DNA of 27,559 nt from Streptomyces sp. NRRL F-525 (GTDB taxonomy: Bacteria > Actinomycetota > Actinomycetes > Streptomycetales > Streptomycetaceae): assembly GCF_000716605.1 (NCBI RefSeq), contig NZ_JNXE01000070.1, positions 1-27,559 on the forward strand. The letters run 5' to 3'. Shown here in pieces: positions 10,051 to 18,523 of the stretch. The position numbers and the translations under genes were made by a program. Below the pieces are notes generated by a model. The model did not search any database, was not told where the DNA came from, and saw nothing but the letters and a program-made list of their open reading frames with translations. The stretch's first letter is position 1, and each line of letters opens with the position of its first letter.

Positions 10051-10716
10051 ATGGGGATGCAAGGAAGCGCGCACATCGTCTGGGACTGGAACGGCACGCT
10101 GTTCCACGACAATGACGCGATCATCGGGGCGACGAACGCGGCGTTCGCCGAGCTGGGGCTGACGCCGATCACGATGGAGGAGTACCGGGCGCTGTACTGC
10201 GTGCCGGTGCCCAAGTTCTACGAGCGGCTGCTGGGGCGGCTGCCCACGGACGCCGAGTGGGAGGTCATGGACGTGACCTTCCATCGGTACTACACCGAGC
10301 ACCGCGTCGTCTGCGGACTCACCGAGGGCGCGGCGGACCTGCTCGCGGGGTGGCGGACCGCGGGTCGCAGCCAGTCGATCCTCAGCATGTACGGCCATGA
10401 CGAACTCGTCCCGCTGGTAAGGGAGTTCGGGATAGAACCGCACTTCATACGGGTCGACGGGCGCACCGGCCCCTCCGGCGGCAGCAAGGCCGAGCACATG
10501 GTGCGGCACCTCGGGGCGCTGACCGGCGTCGACCCCGCGCGCACCGTGGTGATCGGGGACGCGGCCGACGACGCGGTGGCCGCCCTGCACGTGGGCGCGC
10601 GGGCCGTGCTCTACACCGGCGGTTCGCACAGCCGGGCCAGCCTCGAGGTCGTGGGCGTACCGGTGGTGGACTCGCTGGCAGAGGCCGTCGTGGAGGCGGA
10701 GCGGCTGGCGGCGTGA
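10051..10716 (+). CDS. HAD superfamily hydrolase
   Basis: A 221-residue haloacid-dehalogenase-type phosphatase. Motif I is D12-W-N14-G-T16, with nucleophile D12; the usual second Asp (general acid) is replaced by Asn, giving the VWDWNGTLFHD form. Motif II is near ILSMYGH, the motif III lysine is in GGSKAEHM, and motif IV is VVIGDAADD. The cap region between motifs I and II (about 25-95) is helical, as in the phosphoglycolate-phosphatase-like subgroup. The substrate cannot be told from sequence. The ATG at 10051 is preferred to a TTG 33 bases upstream because of the promoter spacing and because the protein then starts shortly before motif I. It may be transcribed separately from the DUF6912 gene. 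Confidence 0.88.
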   Translation: MGMQGSAHIVWDWNGTLFHDNDAIIGATNAAFAELGLTPITMEEYRALYCVPVPKFYERLLGRLPTDAEWEVMDVTFHRYYTEHRVVCGLTEGAADLLAGWRTAGRSQSILSMYGHDELVPLVREFGIEPHFIRVDGRTGPSGGSKAEHMVRHLGALTGVDPARTVVIGDAADDAVAALHVGARAVLYTGGSHSRASLEVVGVPVVDSLAEAVVEAERLAA

Positions 10717-10777
10717 CGGTGACCGGTCGGCCGGTGTGACGAGGCGCGGCGCCTCAAACCGCGCCTTCTGAAGCACC

Positions 10778-10841
10778 GCGCCTCACGAGCCCTGTGCCTC
10801 AGAGACGCGGCGCCTCAGAGACACGGCGCCTCAGGAGAAGC
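10778..10841. repeat. 16-bp tandem repeat, four diverged copies, in a convergent intergenic gap
   Basis: Units starting GCGCCTCA or GTGCCTCA begin at 10778, 10794, 10810 and 10826, exactly 16 bases apart. A fifth GCGCCTCA lies outside the register at 10749-10756, inside the near-palindrome GAGGCGC-G-GCGCCTC (10741-10755). A small hairpin, ACCGG/CCGGT, at 10722-10735 and a duplicated GCCGACCGCCC (10859, 10879) complete this repetitive gap. Confidence 0.75.
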
Positions 10842-10893
10842 CGCGCGTCGTCCCGCCAGGCCGACCGCCCTCCCGTCACGCCGACCGCCCAGG

Positions 10894-11460
10894 TCACGTC
10901 ACCGGCGCCTTCGCCCGCAGCACCGTCAGGAACTCCCGCATCCAGCTGGAGTGATCCGGCCACGCGCGAGCGGAGACCAGCGTGCCGTCGACCACCGTCT
11001 CGGCGTCCTGGAAGGTCGCGCCGGCGGACTGCATGTCGAGTTCGAGCGCCGGGTACGCCGTGACGCGCCGGCCGCGCAGGCCGTCGATCGCGGCGGTGAG
11101 GAGGGGGCCGTGGCAGATCTGGGCCACGGGCTTGTCCGTGTCGAAGAAGGACTTGAGGATCTTGCGGAGTTCGGGATCGTTGCGGAGGTACTCGGGGGCC
11201 CGCCCGCCGGGGATGACGAGGGCCGCGTACTGGCCGGGATCGACCTCGGAGAAGGCGAGATCGGCGGGCCAGGTGTAGCCGGGCTTCTCGGTGTAGGTGT
11301 CGAAGCCGGGTTCGAAGTCATGGACGACGAACTGGAGCTTCTTGCGCTCGGGGGCGGCGATGTGGACCTCGTAGCCCTCCTCGCGCAGGCGCTGGTAGGG
11401 GTAGAGGACCTCCAGCGACTCCGCTGCGTCGCCGGTGACGATGAGGATCTTCGCTGTCAT
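10894..11460 (-). CDS. PfpI/DJ-1 superfamily protein
   Basis: A 188-residue class I glutamine-amidotransferase-like protein. The nucleophile elbow is A-Q-I-C116-H117-G-P, with the acidic partner in the DAAESLEVLYP segment near residues 11-21 and the LVIPGGRAPEYLR loop at 81-93. Members include PfpI-type proteases, DJ-1-like chaperones and glyoxalases, and general stress proteins; the family alone does not tell which applies here. The length is normal for the single-domain form. The ATG at 11458-11460 is preceded by AGAGGAG at good distance, making the start secure. It faces the HAD gene across a repetitive gap and is divergent from the large glutamate dehydrogenase gene. Confidence 0.9.
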   Translation of the reverse strand: MTAKILIVTGDAAESLEVLYPYQRLREEGYEVHIAAPERKKLQFVVHDFEPGFDTYTEKPGYTWPADLAFSEVDPGQYAALVIPGGRAPEYLRNDPELRKILKSFFDTDKPVAQICHGPLLTAAIDGLRGRRVTAYPALELDMQSAGATFQDAETVVDGTLVSARAWPDHSSWMREFLTVLRAKAPVT

Positions 11461-12087
11461 GTCGGTGCGCTCCTCTGTGGCCGTGGGATGCGTCTTTGCC
11501 GGGCGTCATGGACTCACCCGCCCGTGGGCTCATGGGCAACGTGCCGCGCGCCGGGGTTCTTGCCAAGGGCCCTCGCGGCTCCGGCGTCGTCACCGTCCCG
11601 ACTGCCCGTGAATACGACGATTTCATGTGCTGCGCCCCTGTGCATAACGTCAAAGTTCCACCCTCTGTTTTGTACACAACCGGCTCATGACGAGCCCCCG
11701 GTGAGGAGAGATAGCCTTGTGGCGTGATCAGCGCGATATTTCGCGGGGGCATCGTCGCCCCTGCTCCGCGCCCGGCGACCACGGAATACATCCGTGACCG
11801 GGCGGCGGTCGCTGGTCCTCCCAGGGCCTGTCCGACAGGCCCGCGCGGGCGGGACGGAGCTCCCAGGGCTCCCAGGACGCCGTGCACACCCCCGGTACCG
11901 GCGCGACAGAGAGCAGCGTCACACCCGTCGGGCGTGCCGAAAATGGCTGATAACCCACCGCTCATCTCACCTTGCGGCATAGCGTCTGAGCAGACCGGAG
12001 AACCCGGGCCGTGGCGTCGAGCCGCAGGGGAAGAGACCGTACTTCCTTCTACGTCACGCAACGGCGCGCGACAGGAGCCAGAGGACA
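11461..12087. other. Long divergent intergenic region upstream of the NAD-glutamate dehydrogenase gene
   Basis: 627 bases with no secure gene. Visible elements are an inverted repeat, CGCGA/TCGCG (11732-11736 with 11741-11745); a hairpin, GGGCCTG/CAGGCCC (11824-11830 with 11836-11842, 5-base loop); a duplicated GCTCCCAG (11859-11875 area); and TAGCGT (11980-11985) as a possible -10 element for the dehydrogenase without a good -35. A well-placed GAGGAGAG (11704-11711) precedes a 141-codon GTG frame (11724-12149) that overlaps the dehydrogenase start. It has no recognisable motif and is kept only as a doubtful candidate. Confidence 0.45.
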
Positions 12088-15000
12088 ATGCAGACCAAGC
12101 TGGACGAAGCCAAGGCCGAGTTGCTCGAGAGGGCTGCTCGGGTAGCTGAGAACAGCCCGGTCGGGGGGCACCTACCCACCGGGACGACGGACGAGAGCAC
12201 TCCGGACCAGGAGACCGTGCTCGCGTTCCTCCAGCGCTACTACCTGCACACCGCCCCGGAGGACCTCGCGGACCGCGACCCGGTCGACGTCTTCGGTGCC
12301 GCCTTCTCCCACTACCGGCTGGCCGAGACCCGACCCCAGGGCACGGCGAACGTACGGGTGCACACCCCGACGGTCGAGGAGAACGGCTGGACGTGCAGCC
12401 ACACCGTCGTCGAGGTCGTCACCGACGACGTGCCCTTCCTCGTCGACTCGGTGACCAACGAGCTGACCCGCCAGGGCCGCGGCATCCACGTCGTCATCCA
12501 CCCGCAGATCGTCGTCCGCCGCGACCTCACCGGCAAGCTCGTCGAGGTGCTCACCACCCCGCCCGCCGGAGAGTTGCCGCACGACGCGCACACCGAGTCC
12601 TGGATCCACGTCCAGATCGACCGGGAGACCGACCGCGCCGACCTGAAGCAGATCACCGCCGACCTGCTGCGCGTCCTGTCCGACGTCCGTGAGGCCGTCG
12701 AGGACTGGGAGAAGATGCGGGACTCGGCCCTGCGGATGGCCGACGAGCTGCCCACCGAGCCGACCGCCTCCGACCTGCCCTCCAGCGAGGTCGAGGAGGC
12801 CCGCCAGCTGCTGCGCTGGCTGGCCGCCGACCACTTCACCTTCCTCGGCTACCGCGAGTACCAGCTCCGCAAGGACGACTCGCTGGCCGCGGTCCCCGGC
12901 ACCGGCCTCGGCATCCTGCGCTCCGACCCGCAGCACGGTGGCGAGGACAGCCACCCGGTGAGCCCGTCCTTCGAGCGGCTCCCGGCCGACGCCCGGGCCA
13001 AGGCCCGCGAGCACAAGCTCCTCGTGCTGACGAAGGCCAACAGCCGTTCCACGGTGCACCGTCCGTCGTACCTCGACTACGTGGGCGTGAAGAAGTTCGA
13101 CGAGAACGGCGAGGTCGTCGGCGAGCGCCGCTTCCTGGGCCTGTTCTCGTCCGCCGCCTACACCGAGTCCGTCCGCCGGGTTCCCGTGATCCGGCGCACA
13201 GTCGACGAGGTGCTCGAAGGCGCCGGCTTCTCGCCCAACAGCCATGACGGGCGCGACCTGCTGCAGATCCTGGAGACGTACCCGCGCGACGAGCTGTTCC
13301 AGACCCCGGTCGACGAACTCCGGTCCATCGTCACGTCCGTGCTCTACCTCCAGGAACGCCGACGACTGCGTCTCTACCTCCGCCAGGATGAGTACGGCCG
13401 CTACTACTCGGCCCTCGTGTACCTCCCGCGCGACCGCTACACCACGGGCGTACGCCTGCGGATCATCGACATCCTTAAAGAAGAGCTCGACGGCATCAGC
13501 GTCGACTTCACCGCCTGGAACACCGAGTCGATCCTCTCCCGGCTGCACTTCGTGGTCCGCGTCCCGCAGGGGACCGAGCTGCCGGAGCTGTCCGACGCCG
13601 ACAAGGACCGCATCGAGGCCCGCCTGGTCGAGGCCGCCCGCTCCTGGGCCGACGGCTTCGGCGACGCGCTGAACGCCGAGTGCGGCGAGGAGCGCGCGGC
13701 CGAACTGGTGCGCCGCTACGGCAACGCCTTCCCCGAGGGCTACAAGGCGGACCACTCACCGCGCGCCGCCGTGGCCGACCTGGTCCACCTCGAACAGCTC
13801 ACCGAGGAGCAGACCTTCGAGCTGAGCCTCTACGAGCCGGTCGGCGCCGCCCCCGACGAGCGCCGCTTCAAGATCTACCGCAAGGGTGCCCCGGTCTCCC
13901 TCTCGGCCGTGCTGCCGGTCCTCAGCCGCCTCGGCGTCGAGGTCGTCGACGAGCGGCCGTACGAACTGCGCTGCTCGGACCGTACGACGGCGTGGATCTA
14001 CGACTTCGGGCTGCGGATGCCCAAGTCGCAGAACGGCGGCGGGGACCAACTCGGCGACGACGGACGCCAGCGGTTCCAGGAGGCGTTCGCCGCCACCTGG
14101 ACCGGACAGGCCGAGAACGACGGCTTCAACGCGCTGGTGCTGAGCGCCGGGATCGACTGGCGCCAGGCGATGGTGCTGCGGGCGTACGCGAAGTATCTGC
14201 GGCAGGCCGGATCGACCTTCAGCCAGGACTACATGGAGGACACCCTCCGCAACAACGTCCACACCACCCGGCTGCTCGTCTCCCTGTTCGAGGCGCGGAT
14301 GTCGCCGGACCGGCAGCGCGCCGGGCGCGAGATCGTCGACGCCCTCCTCGAAGAGGTCGACGCGGCGCTCGACCAGGTGGCGAGCCTCGACGAGGACCGC
14401 ATCCTGCGCTCCTTCCTGACCGTCATCAAGGCGACCCTGCGCACCAACTTCTTCCAGGAGGCGCTCGGCGGGCACGCGCACGCGTATGTCTCGATGAAGT
14501 TCGACCCGCAGGCCATCCCGGACCTCCCGGCGCCGCGCCCGGCGTTCGAGATCTGGGTGTACTCGCCGCGCGTCGAGGGCGTGCACCTGCGCTTCGGCAA
14601 GGTCGCGCGCGGCGGGCTGCGCTGGTCGGACCGGCGCGAGGACTTCCGTACGGAGATCCTCGGCCTGGTCAAGGCGCAGATGGTGAAGAACACCGTCATC
14701 GTGCCGGTCGGCGCCAAGGGCGGCTTCGTCGCCAAGCAGCTGCCGGACCCGAGCGTGGACCGGGACGCGTGGCTCGCCGAGGGCATCGCCAGCTACAAGA
14801 TGTTCATCTCGGCCCTGCTCGACATCACCGACAACCTGGTGGCCGGCGAGGTCGTCCCTCCGGCGGACGTCGTCCGGCACGACGAGGACGACACCTACCT
14901 GGTCGTCGCCGCCGACAAGGGCACCGCGACCTTCTCGGACATCGCCAACGGAGTCGCCGAGAGCTACAACTTCTGGCTCGGCGACGCCTTCGCCTCCGGC

Positions 15001-17019
15001 GGCTCGGCCGGATACGACCACAAGAAGATGGGCATCACCGCGCGCGGTGCCTGGGAGTCCGTCAAGCGGCACTTCCGGGAGCTGGGCGTCGACACCCAGA
15101 GCGAGGACTTCACGGTCGTCGGTGTCGGCGACATGTCGGGTGACGTGTTCGGCAACGGCATGCTGCTGAGCGAGCACATCCGCCTGGTCGCCGCCTTCGA
15201 CCACCGGCACATCTTCCTCGACCCGACCCCGGACGCGGCCGTCTCGTACGCCGAGCGGCGCCGCATGTTCGAGCTGCCGCGCTCCAGTTGGGCCGACTAC
15301 AACACCGACCTGCTGTCGGCCGGCGGCGCCGTCTTCCCGCGCACCGCGAAGGCGATCCCCGTCAACGCCCACGTCCGCGAGGCCCTCGGCATCGAGGACA
15401 AGGTCGCCAAGATGACGCCGGCCGACCTCATGAAGGCGATCCTCAAGTCCCGGGTCGATCTCCTGTGGAACGGCGGCATCGGCACGTACGTCAAGGCCAG
15501 CACCGAGTCCCACGCGGACGTCGGCGACAAGGCCAACGACGCGATCCGCGTCGACGGCGCCGACCTGCGGGTCAAGGTCGTCGGCGAGGGCGGCAACCTG
15601 GGCCTGACCCAGCTCGGCCGGATCGAGTTCGCCCAGCAGGGCGGCAAGATCAACACGGACGCGATCGACAACAGCGCGGGCGTGGACACCTCCGACCACG
15701 AGGTGAACATCAAGATCCTGCTCAACGGCCTGGTCACCGACGGCGACATGACCGTCAAGCAGCGCAACAAGATCCTCGCCGAGATGACCGACGAGGTCGG
15801 CGCGCTCGTCCTGCGCAACAACTACGCGCAGAACACCGCGATCGCCAACGCGCTCGCCCAGTCCAAGGACATGCTCCACGCCCAGCAGCGCTTCCTGCGC
15901 ACCCTGGTCCGCGAGGGCCACCTCGACCGGGCCCTGGAGTTCCTGCCCACCGACCGCCAGATCCGCGAACGCCTCGCCCAGGGACAGGGGTTGACCGGTC
16001 CCGAGACGGCCGTCCTCCTCGCCTACACGAAGATCACGGTCTCGGACGAGCTGCTGCACACCACGCTGCCCGACGACCCGTACCTGCGCACCCTGCTGCA
16101 CGCCTACTTCCCGACCGCGCTGCGCGAGAAGTTCGCCGAGCAGATCGACACCCACGCGCTGCACCGCGAGATCGTCACCACGGTCCTCGTCAACGACACG
16201 GTCAACACCGGCGGCACGAGCTTCCTGCACCGCCTCCGAGAGGAGACCGGTGCCTCCCTGGAGGAGATCGTCAGGGCGCAGACCGCGGCCCGCGCGATCT
16301 TCGACGCGGCCGAGGTGTGGGACGGCGTCGAGGCCCTCGACAACACCGTCGAGGCGCCCGTGCAGACCCGCATCCGCCTGCACTCGCGCCGCCTGTGCGA
16401 GCGCGGCACCCGCTGGCTGCTCAACAACCGGCCGCAGCCACTCCAGCTCGCCGAGACCGTCGAGTTCTTCGGCGAGCGCGTCGAGCAGGTCTGGTCCCAG
16501 CTCCCCAAGCTGCTGCGCGGCGCGGACCTGGACTGGTACCAGGAGATCTACGACGAGCTGACCGGCGCCGGCGTTCCGGCCGAACTCGCCACGCGCGTGG
16601 CCGGCTTCTCCTCCGCCTTCCCGGCGCTCGACATCGTCTCGGTGGCCGACCGCACGGGCAAGGACCCGATGGACGTCGCCGAGGTCTACTACGACCTCGC
16701 CGACCGCCTCCACATCACCCAGCTCATGGACCGCATCATCGAGTTGCCCCGCGCGGACCGCTGGCAGTCCATGGCCCGCGCCTCCATCCGCGAGGACCTC
16801 TACGCGGCCCACGCGGCCCTGACCGCCGACATCCTCGCGGCGGGCAACGGCACCTCGACCCCCGAGCAGCGCTTCGTGGCCTGGCAGGAGAAGAACGCGG
16901 CGATCCTGGGCCGGGCGCGCACGACCCTGGACGAGATCCAGGGCTCGGAGACGTTCGACCTGGCCAACCTGTCGGTGGCGATGCGCACGATGCGCACGCT
17001 GCTGCGGACGCACTCGTAG
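12088..17019 (+). CDS. gdh: NAD-specific glutamate dehydrogenase, 180-kDa class
   Basis: A 1643-residue protein, the usual length of the large NAD-dependent glutamate dehydrogenases first known from Streptomyces, which convert glutamate to 2-oxoglutarate and ammonium with NAD+ and serve mainly catabolism. The N-terminal ~700 residues hold the ACT-like regulatory domains. The catalytic core follows: FGKVARGGLRWSDRREDFRTE, then V872-P-V-G-A-K877-G-G with the substrate lysine K877, then the dinucleotide-binding loop G1012-V-G-D-M-S-G-D-V-F-G-N-G1024. The GEGGNLGLTQLGRIEFA segment and a long helical C-terminal domain end the protein. The start at 12088 is supported by CAGGAG and AGAGGAC just upstream. 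The gene is monocistronic, with a long leader before and a terminator after it. Very regular codon use marks it as a native core gene. Confidence 0.97.
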   Translation: MQTKLDEAKAELLERAARVAENSPVGGHLPTGTTDESTPDQETVLAFLQRYYLHTAPEDLADRDPVDVFGAAFSHYRLAETRPQGTANVRVHTPTVEENGWTCSHTVVEVVTDDVPFLVDSVTNELTRQGRGIHVVIHPQIVVRRDLTGKLVEVLTTPPAGELPHDAHTESWIHVQIDRETDRADLKQITADLLRVLSDVREAVEDWEKMRDSALRMADELPTEPTASDLPSSEVEEARQLLRWLAADHFTFLGYREYQLRKDDSLAAVPGTGLGILRSDPQHGGEDSHPVSPSFERLPADARAKAREHKLLVLTKANSRSTVHRPSYLDYVGVKKFDENGEVVGERRFLGLFSSAAYTESVRRVPVIRRTVDEVLEGAGFSPNSHDGRDLLQILETYPRDELFQTPVDELRSIVTSVLYLQERRRLRLYLRQDEYGRYYSALVYLPRDRYTTGVRLRIIDILKEELDGISVDFTAWNTESILSRLHFVVRVPQGTELPELSDADKDRIEARLVEAARSWADGFGDALNAECGEERAAELVRRYGNAFPEGYKADHSPRAAVADLVHLEQLTEEQTFELSLYEPVGAAPDERRFKIYRKGAPVSLSAVLPVLSRLGVEVVDERPYELRCSDRTTAWIYDFGLRMPKSQNGGGDQLGDDGRQRFQEAFAATWTGQAENDGFNALVLSAGIDWRQAMVLRAYAKYLRQAGSTFSQDYMEDTLRNNVHTTRLLVSLFEARMSPDRQRAGREIVDALLEEVDAALDQVASLDEDRILRSFLTVIKATLRTNFFQEALGGHAHAYVSMKFDPQAIPDLPAPRPAFEIWVYSPRVEGVHLRFGKVARGGLRWSDRREDFRTEILGLVKAQMVKNTVIVPVGAKGGFVAKQLPDPSVDRDAWLAEGIASYKMFISALLDITDNLVAGEVVPPADVVRHDEDDTYLVVAADKGTATFSDIANGVAESYNFWLGDAFASGGSAGYDHKKMGITARGAWESVKRHFRELGVDTQSEDFTVVGVGDMSGDVFGNGMLLSEHIRLVAAFDHRHIFLDPTPDAAVSYAERRRMFELPRSSWADYNTDLLSAGGAVFPRTAKAIPVNAHVREALGIEDKVAKMTPADLMKAILKSRVDLLWNGGIGTYVKASTESHADVGDKANDAIRVDGADLRVKVVGEGGNLGLTQLGRIEFAQQGGKINTDAIDNSAGVDTSDHEVNIKILLNGLVTDGDMTVKQRNKILAEMTDEVGALVLRNNYAQNTAIANALAQSKDMLHAQQRFLRTLVREGHLDRALEFLPTDRQIRERLAQGQGLTGPETAVLLAYTKITVSDELLHTTLPDDPYLRTLLHAYFPTALREKFAEQIDTHALHREIVTTVLVNDTVNTGGTSFLHRLREETGASLEEIVRAQTAARAIFDAAEVWDGVEALDNTVEAPVQTRIRLHSRRLCERGTRWLLNNRPQPLQLAETVEFFGERVEQVWSQLPKLLRGADLDWYQEIYDELTGAGVPAELATRVAGFSSAFPALDIVSVADRTGKDPMDVAEVYYDLADRLHITQLMDRIIELPRADRWQSMARASIREDLYAAHAALTADILAAGNGTSTPEQRFVAWQEKNAAILGRARTTLDEIQGSETFDLANLSVAMRTMRTLLRTHS

Positions 17020-17026
17020 TTCCTGG

Positions 17027-17081
17027 GTCGTAGTTGCTGCGACCCTTCTTTAGAAGGCGCTTCTTCAGAAGTCGCTACGAC
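17027..17081 (+). other. Cloverleaf-like inverted repeat after the dehydrogenase gene
   Basis: GTCGTAG (17027-17033) can pair with CTACGAC (17075-17081). The enclosed segment contains two near-identical small hairpins, CTTCTTTAGAAG (17045-17056) and CTTCTTCAGAAG (17060-17071), each followed by a GCG/TCG triplet. It lies just before the main terminator and may help termination or protect the mRNA end; that role is inference. Confidence 0.45.
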
Positions 17082-17085
17082 GATG

Positions 17086-17123
17086 AGGGCGCCCCGAGCC
17101 GCAATGGCCCGGGGCGCCCTTTT
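17086..17123 (+). terminator. Intrinsic terminator after the glutamate dehydrogenase gene
   Basis: AGGGCGCCCCG (17086-17096) pairs with CGGGGCGCCCT (17110-17120). The stem continues through GCC/GGC after one mismatch, with the 5-base loop GCAAT, and is followed by TTTT (17120-17123). This is the most classical terminator in the window. Confidence 0.92.
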
Positions 17124-17184
17124 CACGGAGTGCCTTAGGGGTAATCAGGGGGAGGGCTTACTCTGCCCCGCTAAGCCTGGTGAC

Positions 17185-17637
17185 GTGACTCTGAACCTCA
17201 CCCAGGAACGCGTGACCGAGCCCGTCCGACCGGTGCGCAAGGTCGTCCTGGAAGTCGTGAAATTCGGGATCGTCGGCGGCAGCGGCGTCCTGGTCAACTT
17301 CGCGGTCTTCAACGCCCTGCTGCACGGCCTGCACTGGCCCGCGATGCTCGCGACCGTCCTGGCCAGCTGCGTCGCGATGGGCGCCAACTACCTCGGCTTC
17401 CGCTACTACACCTACCGCGACCGCGACGCCCCCGGCGCCCGCCGGATCGCGCTGTTCTTCGTCTTCAGTGTCATCGGCGTGGCCATGGAGAGCGGCCTCT
17501 TCTACGTCGGCTACCACGGACTGGGCCTCCACGGTCCGCTCGAGGCGAATGCCGTGAAGGCCCTGTCGATCGTGCTCGCGTCCGCGTTCCGCTTCCTGGT
17601 CTACCGCACGTGGGTGTTCCAGGACGAGGACCTCTGA
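17185..17637 (+). CDS. GtrA family membrane protein
   Basis: A 150-residue protein with four hydrophobic segments (about 30-50, 55-75, 92-112 and 120-140) and the GtrA-family marks VKFGIVGGSGVLVNFAVFNAL, ANYLGFRYYTYRDRD and the C-terminal FRFLVYRTWVFQ. GtrA-like proteins are thought to help flip polyprenyl-phosphate-linked sugars or otherwise assist glycan modification at the membrane. The GTG at 17185 gives the normal family length, with only a weak ribosome site; the longer open frame would run back into the preceding terminator. It converges on the ABC ATPase gene with a gap of only 10 bases and no terminator between them, so read-through antisense transcripts are likely. Its position fits a role in the glycan block. 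Confidence 0.88.
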   Translation: MTLNLTQERVTEPVRPVRKVVLEVVKFGIVGGSGVLVNFAVFNALLHGLHWPAMLATVLASCVAMGANYLGFRYYTYRDRDAPGARRIALFFVFSVIGVAMESGLFYVGYHGLGLHGPLEANAVKALSIVLASAFRFLVYRTWVFQDEDL

Positions 17638-17647
17638 CGGCTGGTTC

Positions 17648-18523
17648 TCAGGCGACCTTGCCCGCCGGGGCCGGCGCCGGGGCCGCGTCCTTGGGCTTGT
17701 CGGCGCCGCCCGTGAAGGCCTCGTACGCCTCCAGGACCTCCTCCGTCGGCCCGTCCATCCGCAGCTCGCCGCGCTCCAGCCACAGCACGCGGTCGCAGGT
17801 GTCGCGGATCGACTTGTTGTTGTGGCTGACCAGGAAGACCGTGCCCGCGTGCTGGCGCAGCTCGCGGATCCGCTCCTCCGAACGCCGCTGGAAGGACCGG
17901 TCGCCCGTCGCCAGCGCCTCGTCGATCAGGAGGACGTCGTGGTCCTTGGCGGCGGCGATGGAGAAGCGCAGCCGGGCACCCATGCCGGAGGAGTACGTCC
18001 GCATCGGCAGCGTGATGAAGTCGCCCTTCTCGTTGATCCCGGAGAAGTCGACGATGCCCTGGTAGCGCTCCTTGACCTGCTCGCGGGACATGCCCATGGC
18101 GAGGCCGCCGAGGTACACGTTGCGCTCGCCGGTCAGGTCGCCCATCAGGGCCGCGTTGACGCCGAGGAGGGAGGGCTGGCCGTGGGTGTAGATACGGCCG
18201 TTCTCGACCGGGAGCAGGCCCGCGACGGCCTTGAGGAGGGTGGACTTGCCGGAACCGTTGGTCCCGATGAGCCCGATCGCCTCGCCCTTGTAGGCGACGA
18301 ACGACACCTTCTTGACGGCGTGGACCTTGCGGACGCCCGCCGCCTTCTCGGCCTTCTCGCGGCGCATCATGCGGTTCAGGGCGGCGGTCGCGGAGCCGCG
18401 TCCGGCGCCGGTCCCGTTGACCCGGTAGACGATGTCCACGCCGTCGCAGACGACGGTGGGGATCGTGCTGTCGGCGGCCACGCGGGTCCGCTCGGTGTGG
18501 TACTCGATGGTCTGCTCAGCCAC
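17648..18523 (-). CDS. ABC transporter ATPase, TagH/Wzt-type polysaccharide exporter
   Basis: A 291-residue ATP-binding subunit for export of a lipid-linked glycan or teichoic-acid-like polymer. Walker A is G87-T-N-G-S-G-K93-S94, the signature is Y177-S-S-G-M-G, Walker B is V-L-L-I-D201-E202-A, and the H-loop is in LVSHNNKSIRDTC. The YRVNGTGAGRG and insert region before the P-loop (about 33-65) and the LMGDLTGERNVYLGG segment are typical of the TagH/KpsT/Wzt group. The C-terminus is a short Ala/Pro-rich tail, so the large carbohydrate-binding domain of some Wzt proteins is absent. Its ATG overlaps the end of the permease gene by 8 bases, indicating translational coupling of the two subunits. 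Confidence 0.93.
   Translation of the reverse strand: MAEQTIEYHTERTRVAADSTIPTVVCDGVDIVYRVNGTGAGRGSATAALNRMMRREKAEKAAGVRKVHAVKKVSFVAYKGEAIGLIGTNGSGKSTLLKAVAGLLPVENGRIYTHGQPSLLGVNAALMGDLTGERNVYLGGLAMGMSREQVKERYQGIVDFSGINEKGDFITLPMRTYSSGMGARLRFSIAAAKDHDVLLIDEALATGDRSFQRRSEERIRELRQHAGTVFLVSHNNKSIRDTCDRVLWLERGELRMDGPTEEVLEAYEAFTGGADKPKDAAPAPAPAGKVA

Noticed and set aside
11496..11690. A 64-codon plus-strand frame divergent from the PfpI gene
   Set aside because: It has no ribosome site and no motif, and lies within the PfpI promoter region. It could be real but is not supported.
13756..17013. A 1085-codon open frame antisense to the glutamate dehydrogenase gene, and a 527-codon one at 12172-13755
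   Set aside because: Both are by-products of strong third-position GC bias. The composition is typical of antisense translation and the sense protein is a full-length known enzyme.
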